A stretch of DNA of 64,000 nucleotides, taken from assembly GCA_030148985.1 (NCBI GenBank), contig JASBSJ010000059.1, positions 1-64,000 of the forward strand, given 5' to 3'. Origin of the DNA: Sphingopyxis sp. GTDB lineage: Bacteria > Pseudomonadota > Alphaproteobacteria > Sphingomonadales > Sphingomonadaceae. Below are positions 38,574 through 47,793 of this stretch, piece after piece. Position numbers and translations under genes: made by a program. Within the stretch, counting starts at the first letter, position 1. Every line of letters begins with the position of its first letter. The notes under the pieces are model-generated. The model had not been told where the DNA came from and made no database searches. It saw only the letters and a program-made list of their open reading frames with translations.

Positions 38574-38594
38574 ATGCCCTTTCATCGCCCACCC

Positions 38595-39629
38595 TCAAAC
38601 CGCCGTGCTCTGCCGTTTCACCAGCCGCGTCGGCAAGACCCGCCGCTCGGCTTCCTCACCGTCAATGCGCCGCAGCAGCGCGTCGACAAGCAGCTCACCC
38701 GCGCCCTTCATGTCCTGCATCACCGTCGTCAGCGTCGGCGAGGTCAGGTTGGCGGCGGGAATGTCGTCGAAGCCGATGATCGCAACCTCCTGCGGCATTT
38801 TTATCCCCGCTTCGGCGAGCGCGCGCATCGCGCCGATCGCGATCAGGTCGCTCGCGGCAAAGATCGCGTCGAAACGCGCGCCGCCCGCCAGCAGCGAGGT
38901 CGCCGCGGCATAGCCCGACGCCTCCGACGACACGGCATCGCGCTGCAGCGCCGGGTCGGGCTCGAACCCCGCGGCGCGCATCGCGCGGCAGAGGCCGGTA
39001 TAGCGATCCTGAAACTCGGGCGCATGGTCCGACGCATCGCCCAGAAAGGCGATATGCCGTCGCCCGATCGCGATCAGGTGCGCGCCCGCCTGTTCGCCCG
39101 CCCCGATATTGTCGGAGCCAACGGTCAGCCCGATGTCACCCTCCGACACCGATCCCCAGCGCACGAATTTGGTGTCCATCTCGACCAGATGCTCCAGCTT
39201 CTCGCGGTAAAGCTGATAGTCGCCATAGCCGAGCAGGATGATGCCGTCCGACCGGTGGCTGTCCTGATAGGCGACGTGCCAGTCATTGTGCATCTGCTGG
39301 AAACTGATGAGCAGGTCATAACCGCGAAGCGCGCATTGGCGCGTGATCGACCCCAGCATCGACAGGAAAAAGGGATTGATCATCGATTCGTCGGGGGTGG
39401 GATCCTCGAAAAACAGCAAGGCGAGCGTGTGGGTGCGCTGCGACCGCAGGCTCGAGGCGTTTTTGTCGACCGTGTAATTGAGCTCGCGCGCGATGCGTTC
39501 GATGTTCGCGCGCGTCGCGGCGCTCACCGATTTGCTGCCGCGCAGCGCGCGCGACACGGTGGGCTGCGACACGCCGGCCAGATAGGCGATGTCGAAACTG
39601 GTCGGTTTGGCGGAGGGCGGACGCCCCAT
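38595..39629 (-). CDS. LacI family transcriptional regulator
   Basis: MGRPPSAKPTSFDIAYLAGVSQPTVSRALRGSKSVSAATRANIERIARELNYTVDKNASSLRSQRTHTLALLF. Confidence 0.95.
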   Translation of the reverse strand: MGRPPSAKPTSFDIAYLAGVSQPTVSRALRGSKSVSAATRANIERIARELNYTVDKNASSLRSQRTHTLALLFFEDPTPDESMINPFFLSMLGSITRQCALRGYDLLISFQQMHNDWHVAYQDSHRSDGIILLGYGDYQLYREKLEHLVEMDTKFVRWGSVSEGDIGLTVGSDNIGAGEQAGAHLIAIGRRHIAFLGDASDHAPEFQDRYTGLCRAMRAAGFEPDPALQRDAVSSEASGYAAATSLLAGGARFDAIFAASDLIAIGAMRALAEAGIKMPQEVAIIGFDDIPAANLTSPTLTTVMQDMKGAGELLVDALLRRIDGEEAERRVLPTRLVKRQSTAV

Positions 39630-39781
39630 GTTCCTCTCCTGCCGCGGGCGCCCGGTGGCGGCCGTCTGTTGCGCATGATTTAGCGGCTGGCCGGGGCGGC
39701 GCAATGGCCTGGCGGACCGGCGCGGCAACGGCATCGGCGCTGTGACATTTTGGCGACAAGCGCATCGCCCGCATATTATGC

Positions 39782-39793
39782 GTATACGTATAC
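39782..39793. promoter_or_regulatory. Perfect palindrome GTATACGTATAC, putative LacI operator between lacI-type gene and TonB receptor
   Basis: Located in the divergent intergenic region. Confidence 0.75.
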
Positions 39794-39935
39794 CCTATGG
39801 CGGCGCAGCGCGATTGGTTTCAATTGCGAGGCTCAAGATGGGTAAAGCCCACGTGTCGGAGAGGAGCCTCAAGGACGGTCACGTCCCCGGTCCGATGCGC
39901 GGTCATCGATGCCCGTCTGTACCAGGGGAATCACT

Positions 39936-42758
39936 ATGACCATGCCAGCCAGCCTTCGCCGCAGCGCCAGCGCCCTCGCGATGGGCCTTGCCTTCACCGC
40001 CATCCTGCCCGCCGCCGCCATGGCGCAGGACACCGATCCGGTCGCCGCCGACGGGGGCGCCGAAGACGAAATCGTCGTCTCGGGCTTCCGCGCCAGCCTC
40101 GAAAGCGCCGTCGGCGCCAAGAAGGAGCGCGATCAGGTCGTCGAATCGATTTCGGCCGAAGATATCGGCAAGCTGCCCGATGCCTCGATCGCCGAATCGA
40201 TCGCGCGCCTGCCGGGCCTCACCTCGCAGCGCGTTTCGGGCCGCTCGAACTCGATCTCGATCCGCGGCTTTGCGCCCGACTTTTCGACGACTTTGCTCAA
40301 CGGCCGCGAACAGACCTCGACCGGCGACAACCGCGCGGTCGAATATGACCAATATCCCAGCGAAGTGATCAACCAGGTGCTCGTCTACAAGACGCCGATG
40401 GCGTCGATCGTCGGGCAGGGGCTGTCGGGCACCGTTGACTTGCGCACCATCCGCCCGCTCGAATATGGCAAGCGCGTCATCTCGGTCGGCGCGCGCGCCA
40501 GCCTCGCCGACATCGGCAAGCTCAACGCGGGGTCCAAGGAATATGGCTACCGCGTCAACGGCGTCTTCGTCGACCAGTTCGCGAACGACACGATCGGTAT
40601 TGCGCTGTCGGCGAGCTATGTCGATGAACCCTATCAGATTCAGGAATTCAACGCCTGGGGCTATGCCGGCGACGGCACGGCGGCGAGCCCTGTGGTGATC
40701 GGCGGGTCGAAAAGCTATGCGACCTCGACCCAGCTCACGCGCCTCGGCCTCCAGGGCACGCTGCAATGGCAGCCGAGCCCCAATTTCACCTCGACCTTCG
40801 ACGCCTTTTATTCGGACTTCAAGGACGATCAGATCAAGCGCGGGATCGAACTGCCGCTCGCCTTCGGCGGCGCCGGGGTCACTGTCACCGACATCGACGA
40901 GAGCGGCGAATTCGTTTTTGCCCGTGCGGGGACCTTCACCAATGTCGAGGGCGTCGTGCGCAACGACGTGTTCGAACGCAAGGCCAAGCTCTACAGCTTC
41001 GGCTGGAACAACCGCTGGGAAGGCGACGACGGCTGGAGCGTCACCGCCGACATCAGCCTGTCGAAGACCGACCGCAACGAGCTGATCTTTGAAAGCAATG
41101 CCGGCACCGGCCGCGGCGGCGGCGTCGGCGCGGTCGACACGATCGGCTTCACCTCCGACATCAACGGCACGGTTTTTTCGCCGACGCTCAACTATGGCGA
41201 TTACGACCTGATCCAGCTCACCAGTCCGCTCGGCTGGGGCGGCGACCAGACGAGCGTGGACGGCCGGCGCATCCTTGGCGGGCAGGACGGCTATTACAAT
41301 AATCGCATCATCGAGGACGAGCTCTGGCAATATCGCGTCGAGGTCGAGAAGGAGCTCGAAGGCTTCTTCCGCTCGGTGCAGTTCGGCGTCAATTACACCG
41401 ACCGTTCCAAAAGCCTCGTCCCCGACGAAGCCTTCGTCGGCCTCGTCGCGAACACCGACGGGCTGACCAGCGTGCCGGTTCCCGAAGAGTTCCGTCTCGG
41501 CACGACCAACCTCGAATATCTGGGGCTCGGTCCGGTCATCAGCTACGATCCTCGCGATCTGCTGGCCGCCGGCCTCTATCAGCTCGTCCCGAACCCCTAT
41601 GGCGACGTGGTGGTTAAGAGCTATGACGTGTCCGAAAAGCTGATGACGACCTATGTTCAGGCGAACATCGATCACGAAATGGGATCTTCGGTCCTCACGG
41701 GCAACATCGGCGTGCAGGCGATCTTCACCGACCAGAATTCGAACGGCGCCAGCGCGTCGTTCATCGGCACCAATCCCAATGGATCGCCGAACATTCAGGG
41801 CATCGCGCAGCGCCGCAGCACCGATTATCTCGACGTGCTGCCCAGCCTCAACCTGTCGCTGCGCACGGCGAGCGATTTCGTGATCCGCTTCAGCGCGGCG
41901 CGCGAGATCATCCGCCCGCGCCTCGACGATATGCGCGCGTCGCTGAGCTATGGAACGACGGTCGGCGATCCGGGCGGCATGACCTGCCCCCCCGGACGCT
42001 TGTGTGCGGTCGTGCGCGGCGATGCGGGCAATCCTGACCTGCGCCCATGGCGCGCCAACGCCGCCGATCTGACCTTCGAGAAATATTTCGGGTCGAAGGG
42101 CTATCTCGCGCTCCAGCTCTTCTACAAGGATCTGAAGAGCTATATCTATAATCAGGCGATCCCGTTCGACTTCACCGGCTATCCGATTGCGCCGGTGGGC
42201 AATGACGCGAACGGCGACCCGATCATCGTCAATTATATGGGCACGGTGAACGCGCCGATCAACGGCGAGGGCGGCGAACTCTACGGCGCCGAGGTTGCGG
42301 GGACGCTGCCCTTCGGCGAGATCGTCGGCGCGCTCGACGGCTTCGGTGTGACCGGCGGCGCCTCCTATACCAAGACCAAGATCGCGCCGACCCCCGGTGC
42401 GCCCGCCGAGGACATTCCCGGCTATTCGAAATGGGTCGCGAACGGCACCATCTTCTTTGAAAAATGGGGCTTCAACGCGCGCGCCAGCGCCCGCTACCGG
42501 TCGAGCTTCATTGGCGAGCTTTCGGGCTTCGGCGGCGTTCGCGTGCGGCGCCGGGCGCGTCCCGAAACGATCATCGACGCGCAGATCGGCTATGATTTTC
42601 AGCCGGGCAGCGCGCTCGAAGGGCTGTCGGTGTTCGTGCAGGGCCAAAATCTGACCGACGAACCCTTCGTCACCGACGACCCGCGCGATGCGCGTGCGGT
42701 GATCGATTATCAGTCCTATGGCCGCCGCTTCCTTGCAGGCGCTTCGTTCAAATTCTAA
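39936..42758 (+). CDS. TonB-dependent receptor (maltose/oligosaccharide type)
   Basis: Signal peptide; EIVVSGFRASLESAVGAKKERDQVVESISAEDIGKLPDASIAESIARLPGLTSQRVSGRSNSISIRGFAPDFSTTLLNGREQ; C-term ...GRRFLAGASFKF. Confidence 0.95.
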   Translation: MTMPASLRRSASALAMGLAFTAILPAAAMAQDTDPVAADGGAEDEIVVSGFRASLESAVGAKKERDQVVESISAEDIGKLPDASIAESIARLPGLTSQRVSGRSNSISIRGFAPDFSTTLLNGREQTSTGDNRAVEYDQYPSEVINQVLVYKTPMASIVGQGLSGTVDLRTIRPLEYGKRVISVGARASLADIGKLNAGSKEYGYRVNGVFVDQFANDTIGIALSASYVDEPYQIQEFNAWGYAGDGTAASPVVIGGSKSYATSTQLTRLGLQGTLQWQPSPNFTSTFDAFYSDFKDDQIKRGIELPLAFGGAGVTVTDIDESGEFVFARAGTFTNVEGVVRNDVFERKAKLYSFGWNNRWEGDDGWSVTADISLSKTDRNELIFESNAGTGRGGGVGAVDTIGFTSDINGTVFSPTLNYGDYDLIQLTSPLGWGGDQTSVDGRRILGGQDGYYNNRIIEDELWQYRVEVEKELEGFFRSVQFGVNYTDRSKSLVPDEAFVGLVANTDGLTSVPVPEEFRLGTTNLEYLGLGPVISYDPRDLLAAGLYQLVPNPYGDVVVKSYDVSEKLMTTYVQANIDHEMGSSVLTGNIGVQAIFTDQNSNGASASFIGTNPNGSPNIQGIAQRRSTDYLDVLPSLNLSLRTASDFVIRFSAAREIIRPRLDDMRASLSYGTTVGDPGGMTCPPGRLCAVVRGDAGNPDLRPWRANAADLTFEKYFGSKGYLALQLFYKDLKSYIYNQAIPFDFTGYPIAPVGNDANGDPIIVNYMGTVNAPINGEGGELYGAEVAGTLPFGEIVGALDGFGVTGGASYTKTKIAPTPGAPAEDIPGYSKWVANGTIFFEKWGFNARASARYRSSFIGELSGFGGVRVRRRARPETIIDAQIGYDFQPGSALEGLSVFVQGQNLTDEPFVTDDPRDARAVIDYQSYGRRFLAGASFKF

Positions 42759-42765
42759 CCCTCCC

Positions 42766-42799
42766 TGACGGGGGCGGCAGGGTCGCGCCGTCCCCGTCA
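42766..42799 (+). terminator. Stable hairpin between TonB receptor and downstream operon (weak terminator/attenuator candidate)
   Basis: TGACGGGGGCGGC-AGGGTCGC-GCCGTCCCCGTCA followed by TTTGTTG; 13-bp stem including one G-U. Confidence 0.55.
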
Positions 42800-42830
42800 T
42801 TTGTTGCGTAAAGCGGCATAGGCGGATCGG

Positions 42831-44339
42831 ATGAAGCCCATGCGGATCATCATTATCGGCGGCGGCACCGCGGGCTGGATGGCCGCGGCCTGTTTTACCC
42901 GCTTCCTGCCTCCCGGCTGGTCGGTGACGCTGGTCGAATCGGATGCGATCGGCACCGTCGGCGTGGGGGAGGCGACGATCCCGCAGATCCGCCTGTTCAA
43001 TCAGGCACTCGGCATCGACGAGGACGAGTTCCTTACCGCCACGCAAGGGACGATCAAGCTTGGCATCGAATTTGCGGACTGGACGCGCGACGGCCACCGC
43101 TACATGCACGCCTTTGGCGCGATCGGGCGCGGGCTCGGCATCCTCGAGTTCCAGCATTATTGGCTGCGCGCGCGCGCTGCGGGCGTCGCGGGCGAGCTGG
43201 GCACCTATTCGCTCAACGAAAGCGCGGCGCGCGCGCGGCGGATGCAGCGCGGCGCGCCGCGCACCTCGCCGCACCTCGCCGAAATGCCCTATGCCTTTCA
43301 CTTCGACGCGGCGCTTTACGCCGCTTGTCTGCGCCGCCGCGCCGAGGCTGCGGGTGCGCAGCGGATCGAGGGCAAGGTCGCCGACGTTCGCCTGGACGGG
43401 GAAGGCGGCAATGTCGCGGGCGTCACGCTGGACGACGGGCGGCAGGTCGATGGCGACCTGTTCATCGACTGTTCGGGCTTCCGCGGCCTGCTGATCGAGG
43501 GTGCGCTCGCGACGGGCTATGACGACTGGTCGCACTGGCTGATCAACGACCGCGCGATCGCGGTGCCGTGCGCGCACGGCGACACGCCGCAGCTGCCGTG
43601 GACCGGCGCCACCGCGCGCGATGCCGGCTGGCAATGGCGCATCCCGCTCCAACACCGCATCGGCAACGGCTATGTCTATTCGTCGCACCATATCGCCGAC
43701 GAAGACGCCGAGCGGACCTTGCTTGCGAACCTCGACGGCGCGCCGCAGGCGCAGCCCAACCGGCTGCGCTTTGTGAGCGGCAAGCGTCGAAAGATGTGGA
43801 ACCGCAACGTAGTCGCATTCGGCCTCGCGAGCGGCTTCATGGAGCCGCTCGAGTCGACGAGCATCCATCTCGTGCAGGCGGGGATCTCGCGGCTTTTGAA
43901 GATGCTGCCCGTCGGTGCCACCGATCCCGCGGTCGCCGCCGAATATAATCGCCAGAGCGATTTCGAATGGGAACGCATCCGCGACTTCATCGTCCTGCAC
44001 TTCAAGGCGACCGAGCGGCGCGACACGCCCTATTGGCAGGACCGCGCCGCCATGCCGATCCCCGACACGCTCGCCGCGAAGATCGAACAGTTCCGCGCGC
44101 AGGGGCTGATCTTTCGCGAGCACGAGGAATTGTTCACCGAATCGGGCTGGCTCCAGGTGCTCGTCGGGCAGGGGATCGAACCCCGCGCCTGGCACCCGCT
44201 CGCCGACGGGATCGGTCGGGACGATCTCGCCAAATATATGGCGGGGATTTCGCTGATGATCGAACGCGAGGTGGCGGTGATGCAAAGCTATGACGATTTC
44301 CTTGCCGCGACGCGGCCGGCCGCGGGGGTCGCGGCATGA
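42831..44339 (+). CDS. Tryptophan halogenase family flavoprotein in a carbohydrate utilisation locus
   Basis: MKPMRIIIIGGGTAGWMAAACFTRFLPPGWSVTLVES...; TIKLGIEFADW; GWQWRIPLQHRIGNGYVYSS (WxWxIP motif). Confidence 0.92.
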   Translation: MKPMRIIIIGGGTAGWMAAACFTRFLPPGWSVTLVESDAIGTVGVGEATIPQIRLFNQALGIDEDEFLTATQGTIKLGIEFADWTRDGHRYMHAFGAIGRGLGILEFQHYWLRARAAGVAGELGTYSLNESAARARRMQRGAPRTSPHLAEMPYAFHFDAALYAACLRRRAEAAGAQRIEGKVADVRLDGEGGNVAGVTLDDGRQVDGDLFIDCSGFRGLLIEGALATGYDDWSHWLINDRAIAVPCAHGDTPQLPWTGATARDAGWQWRIPLQHRIGNGYVYSSHHIADEDAERTLLANLDGAPQAQPNRLRFVSGKRRKMWNRNVVAFGLASGFMEPLESTSIHLVQAGISRLLKMLPVGATDPAVAAEYNRQSDFEWERIRDFIVLHFKATERRDTPYWQDRAAMPIPDTLAAKIEQFRAQGLIFREHEELFTESGWLQVLVGQGIEPRAWHPLADGIGRDDLAKYMAGISLMIEREVAVMQSYDDFLAATRPAAGVAA

Positions 44340-46138
44340 TGCGCCGCCTCGCCGCGCTCGCGCTGCTCGTCGCGCCGCTTCCCGTCGCTGCCGACGAGGC
44401 GGCGCTGCGCGCGCGTCCGGCGAGCGACGAGATCATCTATTTCGTCCTCCCCGACCGTTTTGAAAATGGCGATCCGGCGAACGATCGCGGCGGCCTTAAA
44501 GGCGACCGCCTTGCCACCGGTTACGACCCCGCGGCGAAGGGTTTTTTCCACGGTGGCGACCTGGCGGGCCTGACGAAGCGGCTGGGCTATATTCAGGGGC
44601 TCGGCGCCACGGCGATCTGGTTCGCGCCGATTTTCAAGAACAAGCCGGTGCAGGGCGCGCCGGGGCAGGAAAGCGCGGGTTATCACGGCTATTGGGTGAC
44701 CGATTTCACGCAGGTCGACCCGCATTTCGGCACCAATGAAGAGTTCAAGGCCTTCGTCGACGCGGCGCACGCCCGCGGCATGAAGGTCTATATGGACATC
44801 ATCGCCAACCACACCGCCGACGTCATCACCTATAAGGAAGGCGCGGCCGAGGATTTCCGCTACCGCAGCCTCGCCGACTATCCTTATTCGCGCCGCGGCG
44901 GCGTCGATGGTCCGGCAATCAACCCCGGTTTTGCGGGTGACAGCCTCGCCACCGCCGATAATTGGGCCAAACTCACCGACCCGTCCTTCGCCTACACCCC
45001 CGTGATCCCGAAGGGCGAAGAAAAGGTCAAAGTTCCCGCATGGCTCAACGACCCGATCTATTACCACAACCGCGGCAACAGCGACTGGGTCGGCGAATCC
45101 GCCCTCTATGGCGACTTTGCCGGGCTCGACGATCTTGCGACCGAAAATCCGCGCGTGGTGCAGGGTTTCATCGACATCTTCGGCCGCTGGATCGACGAAT
45201 TCGGCATCGACGGGTTCCGCATCGACACTGCCAAGCATGTGAACCCCGAATTCTGGCAAGCCTTCGTCCCCGCGATGCAGGCGCGCGCCACGGCGCGCGG
45301 CATCCCCAATTTCCACATCTTCGGCGAAGTCTATATCGACGGCGTCGATCCGGGGTCGCTCGCCGCCTATACGCACAGCGCGGATCTGCCCGCGGTGCTC
45401 GATTTCAGCTTCGCGCGCGCGGTGATCGACAGCGTCAGCGGGACGAAGGGCACCGACCTGTTCGCGCGCCTGTTCGACGGTGATATTCTCTACAAGGGCG
45501 GCGCCGACGCCGCGCTCCAGCTGCCGACCTTCCTCGGCAATCACGACATGGGCCGTTTCGCGATGTTCGTGAAACAGGCGAACCCCGATGCGGACGACGC
45601 CGAACTGCTCCAGCGCGTGATGCTGGGCCATTCGATGCTGCTGACGCTGCGCGGGGTGCCGACCATCTATTATGGCGACGAACAGGGGTTCGTGTCCGAC
45701 GGCCACGACCAGCTCGCGCGCGAGGACATGTTCGCGTCAAAGGTCGCGGTCTACAACGACAACGACCTGATCGGCACCGACGCCACCACCGCCGACGCCA
45801 ATTTCGACCCCGCGCACCCGCTCTATCGCCATATCGCAGCGCTCGCGGCGATCCGCCGTGACACGCCGGCGCTGATGCGTGGGCCGACGAAGCTGCGCGC
45901 TTTCTCCGACAAGCCGGGCCTGCTCGCCATATCGCGCTTCGACCCCGACACGGGGCGCGAGGTCGTGCTGGCGTATAATACGTCTGCGGTGCCGTTGTCG
46001 GCGACCATCGCCGTGGATATGAAAAGCGCGGGCTTCACCGCGTTCCACGGCGATTGTCCGGCCCAGCCTGCGGCGCCGGGCAGCCTCCGCCTCTCTCTCC
46101 CCGCCTTCGGCACGATCATCTGCCGGGCCAGCGAATAA
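44336..46138 (+). CDS. Secreted GH13 alpha-amylase family glycosidase
   Basis: Signal peptide; DEIIYFVLPDRFENGDPANDRGG, DGFRIDTAKHVN, FHIFGEVYID, FLGNHDMGRF; ATGA overlap with upstream gene. Confidence 0.94.
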   Translation: MMRRLAALALLVAPLPVAADEAALRARPASDEIIYFVLPDRFENGDPANDRGGLKGDRLATGYDPAAKGFFHGGDLAGLTKRLGYIQGLGATAIWFAPIFKNKPVQGAPGQESAGYHGYWVTDFTQVDPHFGTNEEFKAFVDAAHARGMKVYMDIIANHTADVITYKEGAAEDFRYRSLADYPYSRRGGVDGPAINPGFAGDSLATADNWAKLTDPSFAYTPVIPKGEEKVKVPAWLNDPIYYHNRGNSDWVGESALYGDFAGLDDLATENPRVVQGFIDIFGRWIDEFGIDGFRIDTAKHVNPEFWQAFVPAMQARATARGIPNFHIFGEVYIDGVDPGSLAAYTHSADLPAVLDFSFARAVIDSVSGTKGTDLFARLFDGDILYKGGADAALQLPTFLGNHDMGRFAMFVKQANPDADDAELLQRVMLGHSMLLTLRGVPTIYYGDEQGFVSDGHDQLAREDMFASKVAVYNDNDLIGTDATTADANFDPAHPLYRHIAALAAIRRDTPALMRGPTKLRAFSDKPGLLAISRFDPDTGREVVLAYNTSAVPLSATIAVDMKSAGFTAFHGDCPAQPAAPGSLRLSLPAFGTIICRASE

Positions 46139-46149
46139 GCGACCATAGC

Positions 46150-47793
46150 GTGACATCCAACAAGCCTCTCGTTCAGGACCAGTCCGCGCCCGCCGCGGAT
46201 GCCGACACCCCATGGTGGAAGGGCGCGGCGATCTATCAGGTCTATCCGCGCAGCTTCGCCGATTCGAACGGCGACGGCGTCGGCGATCTTGCGGGCATCA
46301 CCGCGCGGCTCGATCATATCGCCAGCCTTGGCGTCGATGCGATCTGGCTGTCGCCTTTCTATCCCTCGCCGATGGACGATTTCGGTTACGACATCGCCGA
46401 TTATTGCGGTGTCGATCCGATCTTCGGCACGCTCGCCGATTTCGACGCGCTGGTGGCGCGCGCCCATGCGCTGGGGCTGAAGGTCACGACCGACCTCGTT
46501 TTCGCGCACACGTCCGACCAGCACGCCTGGTTTGCGGAGAGTCGCGCGAGCAAGGATAATGACCGCGCCGACTGGTACGTCTGGGCCGATGCGCGGCCCG
46601 ATGGCTCGCCGCCGACCAACTGGCAGTCGGTGTTCGGCGGCCCCGCATGGACGTGGGATGCGCGGCGCGGCCAATATTATATGCATAATTTTTTAAGCTC
46701 GCAGCCGCAGCTCAACGTCCACAACCGCGCCGTGCAGGACGCGCTGCTGGATGTCGTGCGCTTCTGGCTCGACCGCGGCGTCGACGGCTTTCGCATCGAC
46801 GCGATCAATTTTTCGATGCATGACCCGGAGCTGCGCGACAATCCGCCCGCGCCGCCATCGAACAAGGTCCGCACGCGCCCCTTCGATTTTCAGCAGAAAA
46901 TCTATAATCAGTCGCACCCCGACATCGCACTCTTCCTCGAACGCATCCGCGCGCTGACCGACGAGCGCGACGGCCGCTTCACCGTCGCCGAGGTCGGCGG
47001 CGACGATGCCGATCGCGAAATGAAGCTGTTCACCGCGGGCAACCGGCGGCTCAACAGCGCCTATGGCTTCAACTTTCTCTACGCCGACCGGCTGACGCCG
47101 CAGCTGGTGCGCGAGGCGGCCGACGCCTGGCCCGATGCGCCGGGCGTCGGCTGGCCGAGCTGGGCGTTCGAAAATCACGACGCGCCGCGCGCGGTGTCGC
47201 GCTGGACGCCCGAAGGCGCCGACCGCGCGGCCTTTGCGCGCATGAAGATGGCGCTGCTCTGCGCGCTGCGCGGCAATATCATCCTCTATAATGGCGAGGA
47301 GCTGGGGCTCGACCAGGTCGATATTCCCTTCGATCAGGTCAAGGATCCCGAAGCGCGCAAGAACTGGCCGCTCACCCTGTCGCGCGATGGGGCGCGCACG
47401 CCGCTGCCGTGGGCCGCGGCGGCGGCCAACGCGGGCTTTTCGGACGCCGACCCCTGGCTGCCGCTCGGCCCTGCGCACCGCGACCTGGCCGTCGATCGGC
47501 AACAGGATGATCCGGACTCGCTGCTCAACCTCACCCGCCGCCTCGTCGCGCTGCGCGCCGACCACCCGGCGCTGCGCCTGGGCGGCAACGCAAACTGGGT
47601 CGCCGCGGGCGACCTGCTCGCCTTCGATCGCATCGCCGGGGATCAGCGCATTCGCTGCCTCTTCAACCTCGGCGGCGGCACGATCGACATATCGGCGCGC
47701 ACGGACGGCGGCACGCCGCTTATCGCGCTGAACGGCGCCGACGACGCGGCGCTGCCGCCGTGCGGCGCGCTCTGGCTCAAAATGGAAGGATGA
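46150..47793 (+). CDS. GH13 alpha-glucosidase, apparently cytoplasmic (GTG start)
   Basis: WWKGAAIYQVYPRSFADSNGDGVGDLAGITARLDHIASLGVDAIWLSPFYPSPMDDFGYDIADY; DGFRIDAINF; VAEVGGDD; FENHDAPR; no signal peptide. Confidence 0.93.
   Translation: MTSNKPLVQDQSAPAADADTPWWKGAAIYQVYPRSFADSNGDGVGDLAGITARLDHIASLGVDAIWLSPFYPSPMDDFGYDIADYCGVDPIFGTLADFDALVARAHALGLKVTTDLVFAHTSDQHAWFAESRASKDNDRADWYVWADARPDGSPPTNWQSVFGGPAWTWDARRGQYYMHNFLSSQPQLNVHNRAVQDALLDVVRFWLDRGVDGFRIDAINFSMHDPELRDNPPAPPSNKVRTRPFDFQQKIYNQSHPDIALFLERIRALTDERDGRFTVAEVGGDDADREMKLFTAGNRRLNSAYGFNFLYADRLTPQLVREAADAWPDAPGVGWPSWAFENHDAPRAVSRWTPEGADRAAFARMKMALLCALRGNIILYNGEELGLDQVDIPFDQVKDPEARKNWPLTLSRDGARTPLPWAAAAANAGFSDADPWLPLGPAHRDLAVDRQQDDPDSLLNLTRRLVALRADHPALRLGGNANWVAAGDLLAFDRIAGDQRIRCLFNLGGGTIDISARTDGGTPLIALNGADDAALPPCGALWLKMEG

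Noticed and set aside
36968-38779. 603-aa plus-strand ORF opposite the MFS transporter and LacI gene
   Set aside because: Antisense shadow ORF spanning two well-supported minus-strand genes.
39903-44285. 1460-aa minus-strand ORF antisense to the TonB receptor and halogenase genes
   Set aside because: Shadow ORF caused by high GC third positions; Arg/Ala/Asp-rich translation without a family signature, while the plus strand encodes clear proteins.
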